Positions 1 to 5,963 of a stretch of DNA of 11,974 nucleotides are shown here, piece by piece; positions within the stretch are counted from its first letter, which is position 1; every line of letters begins with the position of its first letter. The stretch is from assembly GCA_020200675.1 (NCBI GenBank), contig JAIVIG010000101.1, forward strand, positions 1 to 11,974. Direction: 5' to 3'. The notes below the pieces were generated by a model. It did no database searches, was not told the origin of the DNA, and worked only from the letters and a program-made list of their open reading frames with translations. A program made the translations under genes and the position numbers. This stretch comes from Actinomycetota bacterium. Its GTDB lineage: Bacteria > Actinomycetota > Rubrobacteria > Rubrobacterales > Rubrobacteraceae.

Positions 1-13
1 TTACACCTAGGAT

Positions 14-89
14 CGGGAAAGATTCCCGCGCCAAAGCCGTGACGTTGCCCGGGACGGGCGGCGGGGTGCCGGCTAGGGAAGTACTAGCC
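14..89. repeat. two short hairpins near the left edge
   Basis: Two small inverted repeats are visible. The first has arms CGGGAA/TTCCCG at 14-19 and 23-28 around a 3-nt loop. The second has arms GGCTAG/CTAGCC at 71-76 and 84-89 around a 7-nt loop. They lie downstream of the minus-strand gene that ends at 138, so either could end its transcript. Neither has a T-run on either strand, so a canonical intrinsic terminator is not supported. No gene is seen in 1-137. Confidence 0.3.
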
Positions 90-137
90 CGGGCGGACAT
101 AGGGAGCTTTTCTATGCGATTGGAGAGACCGCTAGCG

Positions 138-383
138 TCAGGCGCCGGGAGACTTGATGCTTCCGCGAAGCAGTTCACCTATACCGAGAGCTTCTTCGTC
201 TACGCGGTCGGCAAGAGTAAGCTGCGCTCCGCACCCACATTCAAAGGCGGTTCTCTCCAAACGCCAGTCTTCCTCGAGTCCCAGGAGGACAAGTCTCTCC
301 CCGCACGCACATCCCAGGAGGATGCGCTCCGAACAAAGGATGAACCCCTCCGTATCCGGTCTCGGCTTAGAAAAACCCCGCAT
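138..383 (-). CDS. small four-cysteine (C-x-C-G pair) protein of unknown function
   Basis: This 81-residue protein matches no family I can name. It has two C-x-C-G motifs, at C25/C27 and C49/C51, about 21 residues apart, plus a lone C17. That is a typical arrangement for one bound zinc, so a small zinc-ribbon or rubredoxin-like fold is inferred. Between the motifs is a hydrophobic/acidic stretch (LVLLGLEEDW), and a short acidic helix-like tail follows. The ATG is preceded by a good Shine-Dalgarno (AAGGGGG, about 5 nt spacing). That signal, together with the protein-like composition, favours this frame over the overlapping plus-strand frames, which are low-complexity. A TTGACA lies upstream on the minus strand at 456-461, without a clear -10. 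The gene is divergent from sepF. Confidence 0.6.
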   Translation of the reverse strand: MRGFSKPRPDTEGFILCSERILLGCACGERLVLLGLEEDWRLERTAFECGCGAQLTLADRVDEEALGIGELLRGSIKSPGA

Positions 384-655
384 GTGGTCCCCCTTCTACT
401 CTCTACAGGCGGCGGTTGTTGCCCCAACTTCACACGCACGAGCAGCCGAAACAATGTCAACCAAGCTTACCTTGAAGCAAGTTACCGGCAGCACGAAGCT
501 CTTCTGGTACTCGAGTGTCGTCCTCATGATCCTAAACTTTAGGCTTAAACTTCACGATCTTTTCTGCTCGGTTTTTGGTGCGCAGAGCAGCTGCGCCTGC
601 TATCTTGTGCTCGCCGCCCCTAGGGAGAGTGGGGGAGAAAGGCAGGTGGTACTCG

Positions 656-1042
656 ATGCCGCTCGGAAATGCGTGGCCGTGGTCTGCGGATGACGAACAC
701 GGAGAGCAAGCTCCGGCTCGTGGGATGCACCAGGCACCCCTCGACAAAGCCTGGGGACCGTCTCAACGGATGTGCGTAGTGGAGGTGACGAGCTTCGATA
801 AGGATGCTCAGGTCGTGGCGGACCAGTTCAAAAGCCGCCAACCGGTCCTCTTGAACCTGCAGCGTGTCGATGAGGAGCTCTCTGAACGGATGGTGGACTT
901 CTGCGCCGGCCTTGCCTACGCACTGGACGGTGCTATACACCCGATCGTGGAACGTCTATTCCTCCTTACGCCGAGCGAGGTGGAAGTCGCTAGCAAGGAG
1001 AGGCCGAAGGACGCCCGAAAAGCCTTCTTCAACCGGCTCTGA
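656..1042 (+). CDS. sepF: cell division protein SepF
   Basis: SepF binds the C-terminal tail of FtsZ and tethers the Z-ring to the membrane; in Actinobacteria, which lack FtsA, it is the main anchor. Residues 41-128 form the conserved SepF core: VVEV, then the F-x-x-A-x-x-x-A-D-x-F region, PVLLNLQ, the dimer/FtsZ-contact stretch DFCAGLAYAL with its conserved glycine (G85), and the family signature RLFLLTP at 100-106. The ATG at 656 is chosen because AGGTGG at 644-649 sits 6 nt upstream. It gives 128 residues beginning with a short hydrophobic, Trp-containing segment followed by acidic residues, consistent with a brief membrane-targeting end and linker. Later ATGs at 725 and 770 would remove this. 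The stop lies only 11 nt before the insertion-sequence end, so the gene is intact but the element sits right behind it. No ftsZ or other division gene is in view. Confidence 0.87.
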   Translation: MPLGNAWPWSADDEHGEQAPARGMHQAPLDKAWGPSQRMCVVEVTSFDKDAQVVADQFKSRQPVLLNLQRVDEELSERMVDFCAGLAYALDGAIHPIVERLFLLTPSEVEVASKERPKDARKAFFNRL

Positions 1043-1052
1043 TCCTTCGAGC

Positions 1053-1074
1053 CGGGATTATATACTTGACACAG
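1053..1074 (+). repeat. left terminal inverted repeat of the insertion sequence
   Basis: Exact 22-bp match to the reverse complement of 2963-2984. The outer end begins CGGGATTATA and the inner end is TTGACACAGC. A further base matches on each side after one mismatch. The inner TTGACA (1066-1071) doubles as a candidate -35 box. Confidence 0.93.
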
Positions 1075-1094
1075 CACATTGCCTCATGTAGACT
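1066..1094 (+). promoter_or_regulatory. candidate transposase promoter starting inside the terminal repeat
   Basis: A consensus -35 TTGACA (1066-1071) and a -10-like TAGACT (1089-1094) are separated by exactly 17 bp, pointing at the transposase. Most of the -35 region belongs to the terminal repeat. Transcription would begin near 1101, giving a leader of about 150 nt before the transposase ATG at 1250. That leader is antisense to almost all of the small minus-strand gene at 1095-1235. Promoter activity is inferred from sequence only. Confidence 0.6.
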
Positions 1095-1235
1095 TCACTT
1101 ATGAGGCGATTTTTTCTCAGTTTTACGGGACTTTTCGGCAACTTCTTTGGCCTTGTCGCGCACCTTTTTGGGGAACAAATCCTTCATGAGTTCGTCGGTC
1201 GTCATTTCGGTGGCGCGCTTTTTCCGTCGGGGCAT
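1095..1235 (-). CDS. 46-residue basic protein, divergent from the transposase
   Basis: This ORF encodes 46 residues from an ATG at 1235 to a TGA at 1095-1097. It begins MPRRKKRATEMTTDELM, continues with LFPKKV, and ends in a Lys/Glu-rich tail. It is strongly basic at both ends with a short acidic, helix-like middle, so nucleic-acid binding is possible but unproven. A Shine-Dalgarno (GGAGG, 8 nt spacing) precedes the ATG. The opposite strand also reads as an ORF, but it is Phe/Gly/Leu-rich and lacks a ribosome site, so the minus frame is preferred. The start lies 14 nt from the transposase start, head to head, and the whole gene sits inside the inferred transposase leader. A role in controlling transposition is a reasonable guess. 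I do not recognise a named family. Confidence 0.65.
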   Translation of the reverse strand: MPRRKKRATEMTTDELMKDLFPKKVRDKAKEVAEKSRKTEKKSPHK

Positions 1236-1237
1236 CT

Positions 1238-1248
1238 AGGAGACCTCC
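1238..1248. promoter_or_regulatory. shared, oppositely oriented Shine-Dalgarno sites
   Basis: The 11-bp AGGAGACCTCC reads as AGGAGA on the plus strand, 6 nt before the transposase ATG. On the minus strand it reads as GGAGG, 8 nt before the ATG of the small gene. Both ribosome sites are thus packed in one imperfect palindrome (GGAG-AC-CTCC). Transcripts of the two genes would be complementary over this site if each extends past the other's start. Confidence 0.7.
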
Positions 1249-1249
1249 C

Positions 1250-2149
1250 ATGCTGAAAGAACAAGAGATAAACCTTGTATCGTTGGTGGATAACTACCAC
1301 AGTGAAGAGAGTTGCCGTGCTCGTATGGAAGAGTTGCGCTGGCCCGAAGGGGTAGAGTGCCCCCGGTGCGATTCAAAGGACATCGCCCGCATGGAGGATC
1401 GGCACCAGTACCAGTGCCGCTCATGCCGCTACCAGTTCTCCGTCACCGCCGGTACCATCTTCCACGACACTCACCTTCCACTCTGGAAGTGGTTTCTTGC
1501 CGTGTATCTTATCGTAGAGAGCAAGAAAGGTATCAGCGCCAACCAGCTCAAGCGCACCATCGGCGTTAGCTACAAAACAGCCTGGTACCTCTCCCACCGC
1601 ATCCGTGCCTCTCTTAAAGAAGTAGACGCCCAGCTTCTCAAGGGCATCGTAGAGGTAGACGAGACCTTTGTCGGCGGCGAGGTAGAAGGCAAGGGGCGAG
1701 GCTACAAGGGCAACAAAACGGTCGTGGTAGGAGCAATGCAGCGGGGCGGGAACATTTGTCTTCAGGTGGTGCGCGGCACGGATCGGGAGACCTTGCACGG
1801 CTTCATTAGGGAGAACACCGCTGGCGACACGGAAGCTATCTACACGGACGAGTGGCCTGCTTACAGAGGTATTGCAGACGAGGACACCAAACACGAAGCG
1901 GTCAAGCACCGGGACAAAGAGTGGGCGCGGGGAGAGGTTCACACAAACTCCATAGAGAACGTCTGGAGCCTCTTAAAGCGGTCCATCGTCGGCAGCTACC
2001 ATCAGGTGAGCGGGAAGCACCTTGACGCCTATCTTGATGAGCTTGAGTTCCGGTTCAATAATCGGGAGAACCCGTATATGTTCCGCGATGCTCTATGCAA
2101 GCTGCTGGTAGCTAACTGCTTGCCTTACGCGAAGCTGATAGAAGAGTAG
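1250..2149 (+). CDS. IS1595-family transposase
   Basis: This 299-residue protein catalyses movement of the surrounding element. An N-terminal zinc ribbon with C37-x2-C40 and C56-x2-C59 is followed by a helix-turn-helix-like stretch (about 95-120, ISANQLKRTIGVSYKTAWYL). The RNase-H-like catalytic domain then begins. Visible active-site candidates are D137 in VEVDETFVGG, D200 in IYTDEW, and the family motif HTNSIENVWSLLKR at 231-244, where N233/E236 and K243 match the DDN/E-K pattern of IS1595. The C-terminal FRFNNREN segment is also typical. Length is normal for the family and there is no frameshift, so it appears complete. AGGAGA lies 6 nt before the ATG. It converges with the membrane-protein gene, with stops 2 nt apart. 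Base composition is clearly less GC-rich than in the housekeeping genes, consistent with transfer. Confidence 0.92.
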   Translation: MLKEQEINLVSLVDNYHSEESCRARMEELRWPEGVECPRCDSKDIARMEDRHQYQCRSCRYQFSVTAGTIFHDTHLPLWKWFLAVYLIVESKKGISANQLKRTIGVSYKTAWYLSHRIRASLKEVDAQLLKGIVEVDETFVGGEVEGKGRGYKGNKTVVVGAMQRGGNICLQVVRGTDRETLHGFIRENTAGDTEAIYTDEWPAYRGIADEDTKHEAVKHRDKEWARGEVHTNSIENVWSLLKRSIVGSYHQVSGKHLDAYLDELEFRFNNRENPYMFRDALCKLLVANCLPYAKLIEE

Positions 2150-2151
2150 GG

Positions 2152-2940
2152 CTACGGCTGCCGCCCTATGTCGCACAGCTCTTGCGCCACTCTTCGCATT
2201 TGCTGTAGGTTGTTGGCACCGTTCTTAGCTGTCACCTTCCAATGAGGTTCGGTGAGCCCACGCGTTTCTGCCAATTCAAACAATTTCACGGCCCTATCGC
2301 GAAAATTCTTATCGTACTCGCGTTGCGCTCGATTCAGGATCACGGATAAATCATAGCTTTGATCCCATCGCAGCTTCTCGATTATCCGCCGCCTTTCTTC
2401 TTCCGTTTGTGCGCTTTGTATCTCTTCTTCTACTTGCGCGTTCGGTATCCTGAACGTAGTGGGCTCACGTTCCTGTACCTTGCGAGACCCTGCAAGCCAT
2501 TGTTCCGTAAGCTGATTCAGTTTCGTGCCGTGCTGAAGGCATTTGTGCTTTAACTCTTCTTCTTCAGTACGGAGCTGGGGTCCAACATTGGTGATTTGCC
2601 CAGCTGTTTGCCCGCCCATCTGGTTGTGACTGGTTACGGAGCGGTTGTCTTGGTGCTCTATGTTGGTGGGATCGGGGGTCGCTGGCTCTTGCTGCTCGCC
2701 CTTCAACCTACGCAACCCCAGCGCACCGCCAAACACAACGAAATACACAACGACTACGCACATCCCTACGGTCAATAAGGGGTAATCCCACAACCACGCT
2801 ATAGCGCCCATCAGACCACTCGGCAAAAATGGTCTGATGTAGTCCCCGTAGGACTCCCACAGCTCTCGCGTGTCTGAGGGGAGCTTGAGCGCGCCGATGA
2901 AATCCAAGACCGCTCGCATGATTTGCAGAACTGCCCGCAC
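2152..2940 (-). CDS. passenger membrane protein of the insertion sequence, unknown function
   Basis: This 262-residue protein is in no family I can name. It has an N-terminal stretch of about 50 residues, one clear transmembrane helix (about 54-75, rich in Val, Phe and Gly) with RRLKG after it, and then a large, probably cytoplasmic, part. A linker around 99-122 contains NQMGGQTAGQITN. I have seen similar N-Q-x-G-G-x-T-A linkers in unrelated bacterial membrane proteins, but its role is unknown. Residues 125-262 are charged and helix-rich (coiled coil likely about 168-192). The start given is GTG at 2940. An ATG at 2919 (residue 8) is equally possible, since neither has a Shine-Dalgarno and a terminal-repeat promoter would start near 2937. 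It fills the element between the transposase stop and the right repeat, so it is cargo of the element. Confidence 0.7.
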   Translation of the reverse strand: MRAVLQIMRAVLDFIGALKLPSDTRELWESYGDYIRPFLPSGLMGAIAWLWDYPLLTVGMCVVVVYFVVFGGALGLRRLKGEQQEPATPDPTNIEHQDNRSVTSHNQMGGQTAGQITNVGPQLRTEEEELKHKCLQHGTKLNQLTEQWLAGSRKVQEREPTTFRIPNAQVEEEIQSAQTEEERRRIIEKLRWDQSYDLSVILNRAQREYDKNFRDRAVKLFELAETRGLTEPHWKVTAKNGANNLQQMRRVAQELCDIGRQP

Positions 2941-2962
2941 GGATGAATTTTACCAGCCCGCG

Positions 2963-2984
2963 CTGTGTCAAGTATATAATCCCG
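2963..2984 (-). repeat. right terminal inverted repeat of the insertion sequence
   Basis: Exact 22-bp reverse complement of 1053-1074. Read on the minus strand it also presents TTGACA (2971 down to 2966) pointing inward to the membrane-protein gene. At 17-bp spacing the -10 candidate is only ATTCAT, so promoter function here is weaker than at the left end. Confidence 0.93.
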
Positions 2985-3077
2985 ACTGCAATGACTACCG
3001 CTACAGATCACCACCGGAGCTATCAGGTTAAGCCATCTTGCGGGCGCACTTCTCCTGCACCTCGGCCGCGTTTCCGC

Positions 3078-3744
3078 CTACTCTAAGGGGTTGTACCCGA
3101 GTTCGCGCAACCGCTCGGCGATGACCTCGTAGCCCTCGTCGTTGGGATGCACCCCGTCCTGGCTGATATACGCTCTGTCTAAGCGTACCTCGGCGTAGGG
3201 TATGCTGTTGACGCTGGCCGTCGTGGCGAGTTGACGATTGACTTTGTCTAGGTATGGCTCGAAGACTTGGAAATCGTTGAGCTCGCCGCTCGAGCCGCCG
3301 TCAGCAGCCTCTTTGGGATCGAGGTAGGGGGTGTAGCCGAGGCCCGCCGCGCGGATGATGGCTGATGGTCAGGACGTCGGCTTCTCCAACGGCTTGTCGC
3401 CAGGACGGATCGTTGCGTAGGGCGTGGAGCAGTCCGGAGCTAGTCTGGCCGTTCCGACCCAGGTTGGTAACACTAACTTGAGCCCCGGTGTCGGCCTTGA
3501 GGTAGGCCGCGAAGCGATCCACGTAACCTTCGTAAGAGGCACCCATGCCCGCGGCCAGCGAGTCGCCAAGGGCCACGTAATTCCAAACAGCCGCGGTACC
3601 TATCGTCGTGGTGGTTTCCTCCGAGGTATCTTCGACGACTTCGTTGGCCGAGCAGCCGCTGGCGAGCAGCGCCCCAAAGGGGAGCAGGACCACGAGGAGT
3701 GCCCCGAGCAAACCACCACCGCATTTACGGATAGCAGCAAGCAC
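3078..3744 (-). pseudogene. GDSL/SGNH lipase-esterase lipoprotein, internal deletion plus frameshift
   Basis: The 5' part (3744 to about 3360) encodes a lipoprotein signal with lipobox LASGC (C31) and block I, YVALGDSLAAG, with the catalytic Ser (S62). The block II-like NLGRNGQTSSG follows, then DVLTIS, where block III (G-x-N-D) should come. The frame instead runs off into unrelated sequence. From about 3359, shifted by one base, the reading resumes with IIRAAGLGYTPYLDP and ends at a TAG at 3078. That part has SQDGVHPNDEGYEVIAERL, the Asp/His catalytic block V. Both halves are clearly one gene, but the oxyanion Asn block and nearby residues are gone. The joined span is 667 nt (about 222 codons), shorter than usual for such enzymes. 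Start is GTG with GGGG about 4 nt upstream. Loss of a catalytic block as well as frame makes it non-functional as written. Confidence 0.8.
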
Positions 3745-4154
3745 TGATCCCCTTCTCTCTTGGCCGTCTCGAATGAAGACGAACGTTCATGGCGTCATGG
3801 TACTCGTGATGGAAGAGTTTTGCCCCCACCTATAGACGCGAACCGAGCACGGTTAGCGGAGGGGCGTTCAAGACGCCTTCTGAGGCTCCGTTCGAAGGCA
3901 TCTTGAACGCCCCCACAGCGGTTACGCCCGGCGCTATTAGCCCGGTTAAGGGCTATAGAACCTCCTTCGGCTAACGAGTGCTTCGATTGGAAACCTGCCA
4001 ACTACCTACTCCAAATACGAGCAACGAGCTTACATATCAGAAGGTCGATCGGGCACTTGGCCAAGCTCGTAGGGAAGCTCCCCGTGCTTTCGGTGACGCT
4101 ATCGGGTCCCTGACCCGGTCTCGCTAGGTGATCGCTACCCAACAAGGCTTTTTG
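3745..4154. other. 410-bp stretch without a convincing gene
   Basis: No ORF here has both a ribosome site and protein-like composition. Contents: a small hairpin (AACCG/CGGTT, 3841-3854), a long 20-bp inverted repeat (3861-3913), another hairpin (TAGCCC/GGGCTA, 3938-3955) and a GC hairpin (CGGGTC/GACCCG, 4103-4117). The last lies 38 nt past the tRNA 3' end and might shape its trailer, but no T-run follows on the minus strand. Confidence 0.6.
3861..3913. repeat. 20-bp near-perfect inverted repeat with 13-nt loop
   Basis: Arms 3861-3880 and 3894-3913 are complementary at 19 of 20 positions around a 13-nt loop. Transcribed from the minus strand, the single mismatch becomes a G-U pair, so the stem is fully paired there; from the plus strand it is a C-A mismatch. 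No T-run follows on either side, so it is not a standard terminator. It lies upstream of the broken lipase gene and could be a dispersed palindromic repeat. Confidence 0.75.
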
Positions 4155-4231
4155 TGGCGCGCTCGGCAGGACTCGAACCTGCGACCTTCTGATTCGTAGT
4201 CAGACGCTCTATCCGGCTGAGCTACGAGCGC
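4155..4231 (-). tRNA. tRNA-Arg (anticodon ACG)
   Basis: All four stems pair fully: acceptor GCGCUCG/CGAGCGC, D stem GCUC/GAGC, anticodon stem UCUGA/UCAGA with loop CUACGAA, and T stem GCAGG/CCUGC with loop UUCGAGU. The anticodon ACG (plus strand CGT, 4195-4197) reads CGN arginine codons, usually after deamination of the wobble A to inosine. The 3' CCA is encoded. The 3' end faces the AT-richer region with the mobile element. A TATAAG (4249 to 4244 on the minus strand) is a plausible -10 box. Confidence 0.97.
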
Positions 4232-4304
4232 GAGGAGCTTACTCTTATACCTTATGATACCGTCGAGGGGGCGGATACTCAAGGCGTGGGGGGAGAGTGG
4301 GGGT

Positions 4305-4310
4305 TATACT
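4305..4310 (+). promoter_or_regulatory. candidate -10 box of the response regulator gene
   Basis: TATACT matches the -10 consensus at five of six positions. No -35 consensus lies 16-18 bp upstream (AGGCGT at 17 bp). A start near 4317 would give a leader of about 30-45 nt. Confidence 0.35.
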
Positions 4311-4360
4311 CTTCTCCTAAGGTTTGGTAGTAGCACAAGAATGGGGTGGTTTCCGGCGTC

Positions 4361-5047
4361 GTGAGTGCGTCCATTCTGCTTGTTATAGGGGACGACGAAG
4401 AGCGGTTGCACCTTCGGCGGGCGCTCGCGGGTGAGGGGTGGCGTGTGATCCCCGCGGGCACCGGCGCGCAGGCGCGACAGATGGCCGATCGGCAGAGCTT
4501 CGAGGTCGCGGTCGTGGATAATCGTCTGCCCGACGAACGGGGGTTTCAGGTTATCAGCGCCGTCCAGGGGCCGACCGTCTCGACGGTGGCCCTCTTGCGC
4601 GACGAGGACACGATGGACCGCATCGTGGGCATCGAGCTCGGCGCGGACTACTACATGCGCTCCCCGGTCAACCCTCGAGAATTGGTGGCGCGCGTAAAGC
4701 AGATCCTGCGCAAGAGGGACAGCGCGGAGGGCGGATCCTCCGGCCGCCTCTACGTGGGCGAGCTCGAGATCGACCCGGAGCTAGTCGAGGTGCGGAGGGG
4801 GGGGCGCGAGGTGCATCTCTCCCCGCGCGAGTTCAAACTGCTCTACACCCTGGCCAGGAGCCCCGGGCGCGTCTTCCCACGCGGCGCGCTTCTCAGGCAG
4901 GTGTGGGGCGAGGACGAGTACATAGACGAGCGCACCGTCAACGTCTACGTCCAGCGCTTGCGCGCCAAGCTCGGCGACAGGACCGACGAGCCCAAGCTCA
5001 TAGAGACCGTCCGGGGCTTCGGCTACCGGCTGGTGAGACCCGGGTAA
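4361..5047 (+). CDS. OmpR/PhoB-type response regulator with an atypical receiver domain
   Basis: This 228-residue regulator has an N-terminal receiver (about 3-118) and a C-terminal winged-helix DNA-binding domain (about 128-227: LSPREFKLLYTLARSPG, then DERTVNVYVQRLRAKL and ETVRGFGYRL). The acidic pair D11/D12 and the phospho-acceptor D53 (in VVDNRLPD) are present. The conserved switch Thr/Ser is Leu (L79 in VALLRDED) and the conserved Lys of the K-P-F motif is Ser (S101 in MRSPV). These residues normally couple phosphorylation to the active shape, so this receiver probably works differently or without phosphate. GTG at 4361 fits the domain start; GTG at 4346 would add five residues, and neither has a strong ribosome site. 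No histidine kinase is adjacent; the downstream gene is convergent with stops 10 nt apart. Target genes are unknown. Confidence 0.85.
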   Translation: MSASILLVIGDDEERLHLRRALAGEGWRVIPAGTGAQARQMADRQSFEVAVVDNRLPDERGFQVISAVQGPTVSTVALLRDEDTMDRIVGIELGADYYMRSPVNPRELVARVKQILRKRDSAEGGSSGRLYVGELEIDPELVEVRRGGREVHLSPREFKLLYTLARSPGRVFPRGALLRQVWGEDEYIDERTVNVYVQRLRAKLGDRTDEPKLIETVRGFGYRLVRPG

Positions 5048-5057
5048 AGCCCTTCGG

Positions 5058-5907
5058 CTAGAGGGCCCGGCGCATCAGGGCGCCGCCCCTTATCGTTTCG
5101 ACGGGCCTGACGTCATAGCCGTGGCCGACGATGCAGTCCTCGAGGTAAGCGCCGTCGCCTATGCTCGCGCCGGGGAGGAGGATGCTCCGCTTTATGGTGG
5201 CGTTCGGCCGGATCCAGCAGTCCGTCCCGACCGTCACATCCCCCGAAAGCGAGACGCCTCGTCCGATCACGGCGTCCCGGCCGACCACGATGTATCCTTC
5301 GAGCGACGCGGACGGGTGAAGCTGGGCGTTCTTGCCGACCCACAGGCTCTCGCCCCGCTTCTCCCCCGGCACCTTCACCCGCACCCTCCCCGAGAGCACG
5401 TCATACTGGGCCTGACGGTACGCCTCGAGCGATGTTGCCCTCGTCGTCGATCTCTACTACCCCGAACTCGGAGGTGTCGTAGACTCTGTGCAGCGCTACG
5501 GTGGCCAGGGCGCCCTTCTCTTTGTGGAAGGCGACGAGACCCTGGATGTCCACGTCGGTGAGGGCGTCGCCGCTGACGACGACGAAGGGTTCGTCGAAGC
5601 CGCCCGAGCTTCGCTCGGCCACCCCGGCGAGGTGCTTGACGCCGCCGGCCGTGCCGGTGAGCTGCTCCTCCCTCACGAGGCGCGTCGTCATGCCGTTCGT
5701 CCATGATTCCTCGCCGTACGCCGCGAGGAGGGCTTCGGCCAGGTAGTGTACGTTGACGTAGGCTTCGGAGACGCCGTGGCGCGCGAGCAGGTCGAAGATG
5801 TGGCGGATGATCGGGGTGTCCACCACCGGGGCCATGGGTTTGGGGATCTCGCCGGTTAGCGGGAAGAGCCGCGTCCCTTTGCCCGCCGCGAGCACCATCG
5901 CCCTCAT
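5058..5907 (-). pseudogene. sugar-1-phosphate nucleotidyltransferase (pyrophosphorylase) with beta-helix tail, internal deletion plus frameshift
   Basis: Such enzymes make NDP-sugars (for example GDP-mannose or dTDP-glucose) for glycan synthesis. The 5' part (5907-5401) has the nucleotide-binding signature LAAGKGTRLFPLT followed by IPKPMAPV, and the metal-binding VVVSGDALTDVD. It reads to DEGNIA and then leaves frame, meeting TGA. In another frame the sequence continues directly as EAYRQAQYDVLSG, then a left-handed beta-helix of hexapeptide repeats (NAQLHPSASLEG, VVGRDAVIGRGVSLSG and so on) to a TAG at 5058. What should lie between, including the E-K-P sugar-site motif and the D-I-G-T motif, is missing. 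The span is 850 nt (about 283 codons) against about 350 in relatives I recall, so roughly 70 codons appear lost. ATG 5907 has a weak GAGG. It is divergent from murB and convergent with the response regulator. Which sugar it used cannot be told. Confidence 0.8.
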
Positions 5908-5950
5908 CGGAGCCTCGCCGTTCCGGGCTGCAGAGGGGCCTTGCCTGAAC

Positions 5951-5956
5951 TATAGT
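5951..5956 (+). promoter_or_regulatory. candidate -10 box for leaderless murB transcript
   Basis: TATAGT lies 7 nt before the GTG at 5964. A transcript starting 7-8 nt after the -10 would begin at or next to the start codon. No Shine-Dalgarno precedes the GTG, which fits leaderless translation, common in Actinobacteria. No clear -35 box is seen (CTGCAG at 17 bp). Confidence 0.45.
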
Positions 5957-5963
5957 CTCCCCG

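Larger units (their letters stand above)
1053..2984 (+). mobile_element. IS1595-like insertion sequence with two extra genes
   Basis: About 1.9 kb bounded by exact 22-bp inverted repeats (1053-1074 and 2963-2984). Inside are a 46-residue ORF (minus, 1095-1235), an IS1595-family transposase (plus, 1250-2149) and a membrane protein (minus, 2152-2940). The genes fill nearly all the space between the repeats, and the transposase and membrane-protein stops are 2 nt apart. IS1595 members usually make 8-bp target duplications. The 8 bp outside the GGG ends (TTCGAGCC left, GACTGCAA right) do not match, so no duplication is seen. The transposase looks intact, so the element may still be active. Some IS1595-family elements are known to carry passenger genes, which fits this layout. 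Confidence 0.85.

Noticed and set aside
39..693. Overlapping plus-strand open frames opposite the four-cysteine gene
   Set aside because: Ser/Arg/Pro-rich, no family motifs, and poorer ribosome sites than the minus-strand gene they cover.
3340..3375. Programmed frameshift in the GDSL gene
   Set aside because: No slippery run is visible and catalytic block III is missing, which a frameshift alone cannot explain.
4103..4117. GC hairpin as the tRNA-Arg terminator
   Set aside because: Stem is only 6 bp and no T-run follows on the minus strand.
5398..5410. TGA in the pyrophosphorylase as a recoded (selenocysteine) codon
   Set aside because: The downstream homologous sequence continues in a different frame and conserved motifs are absent, so deletion plus frameshift explains it better.
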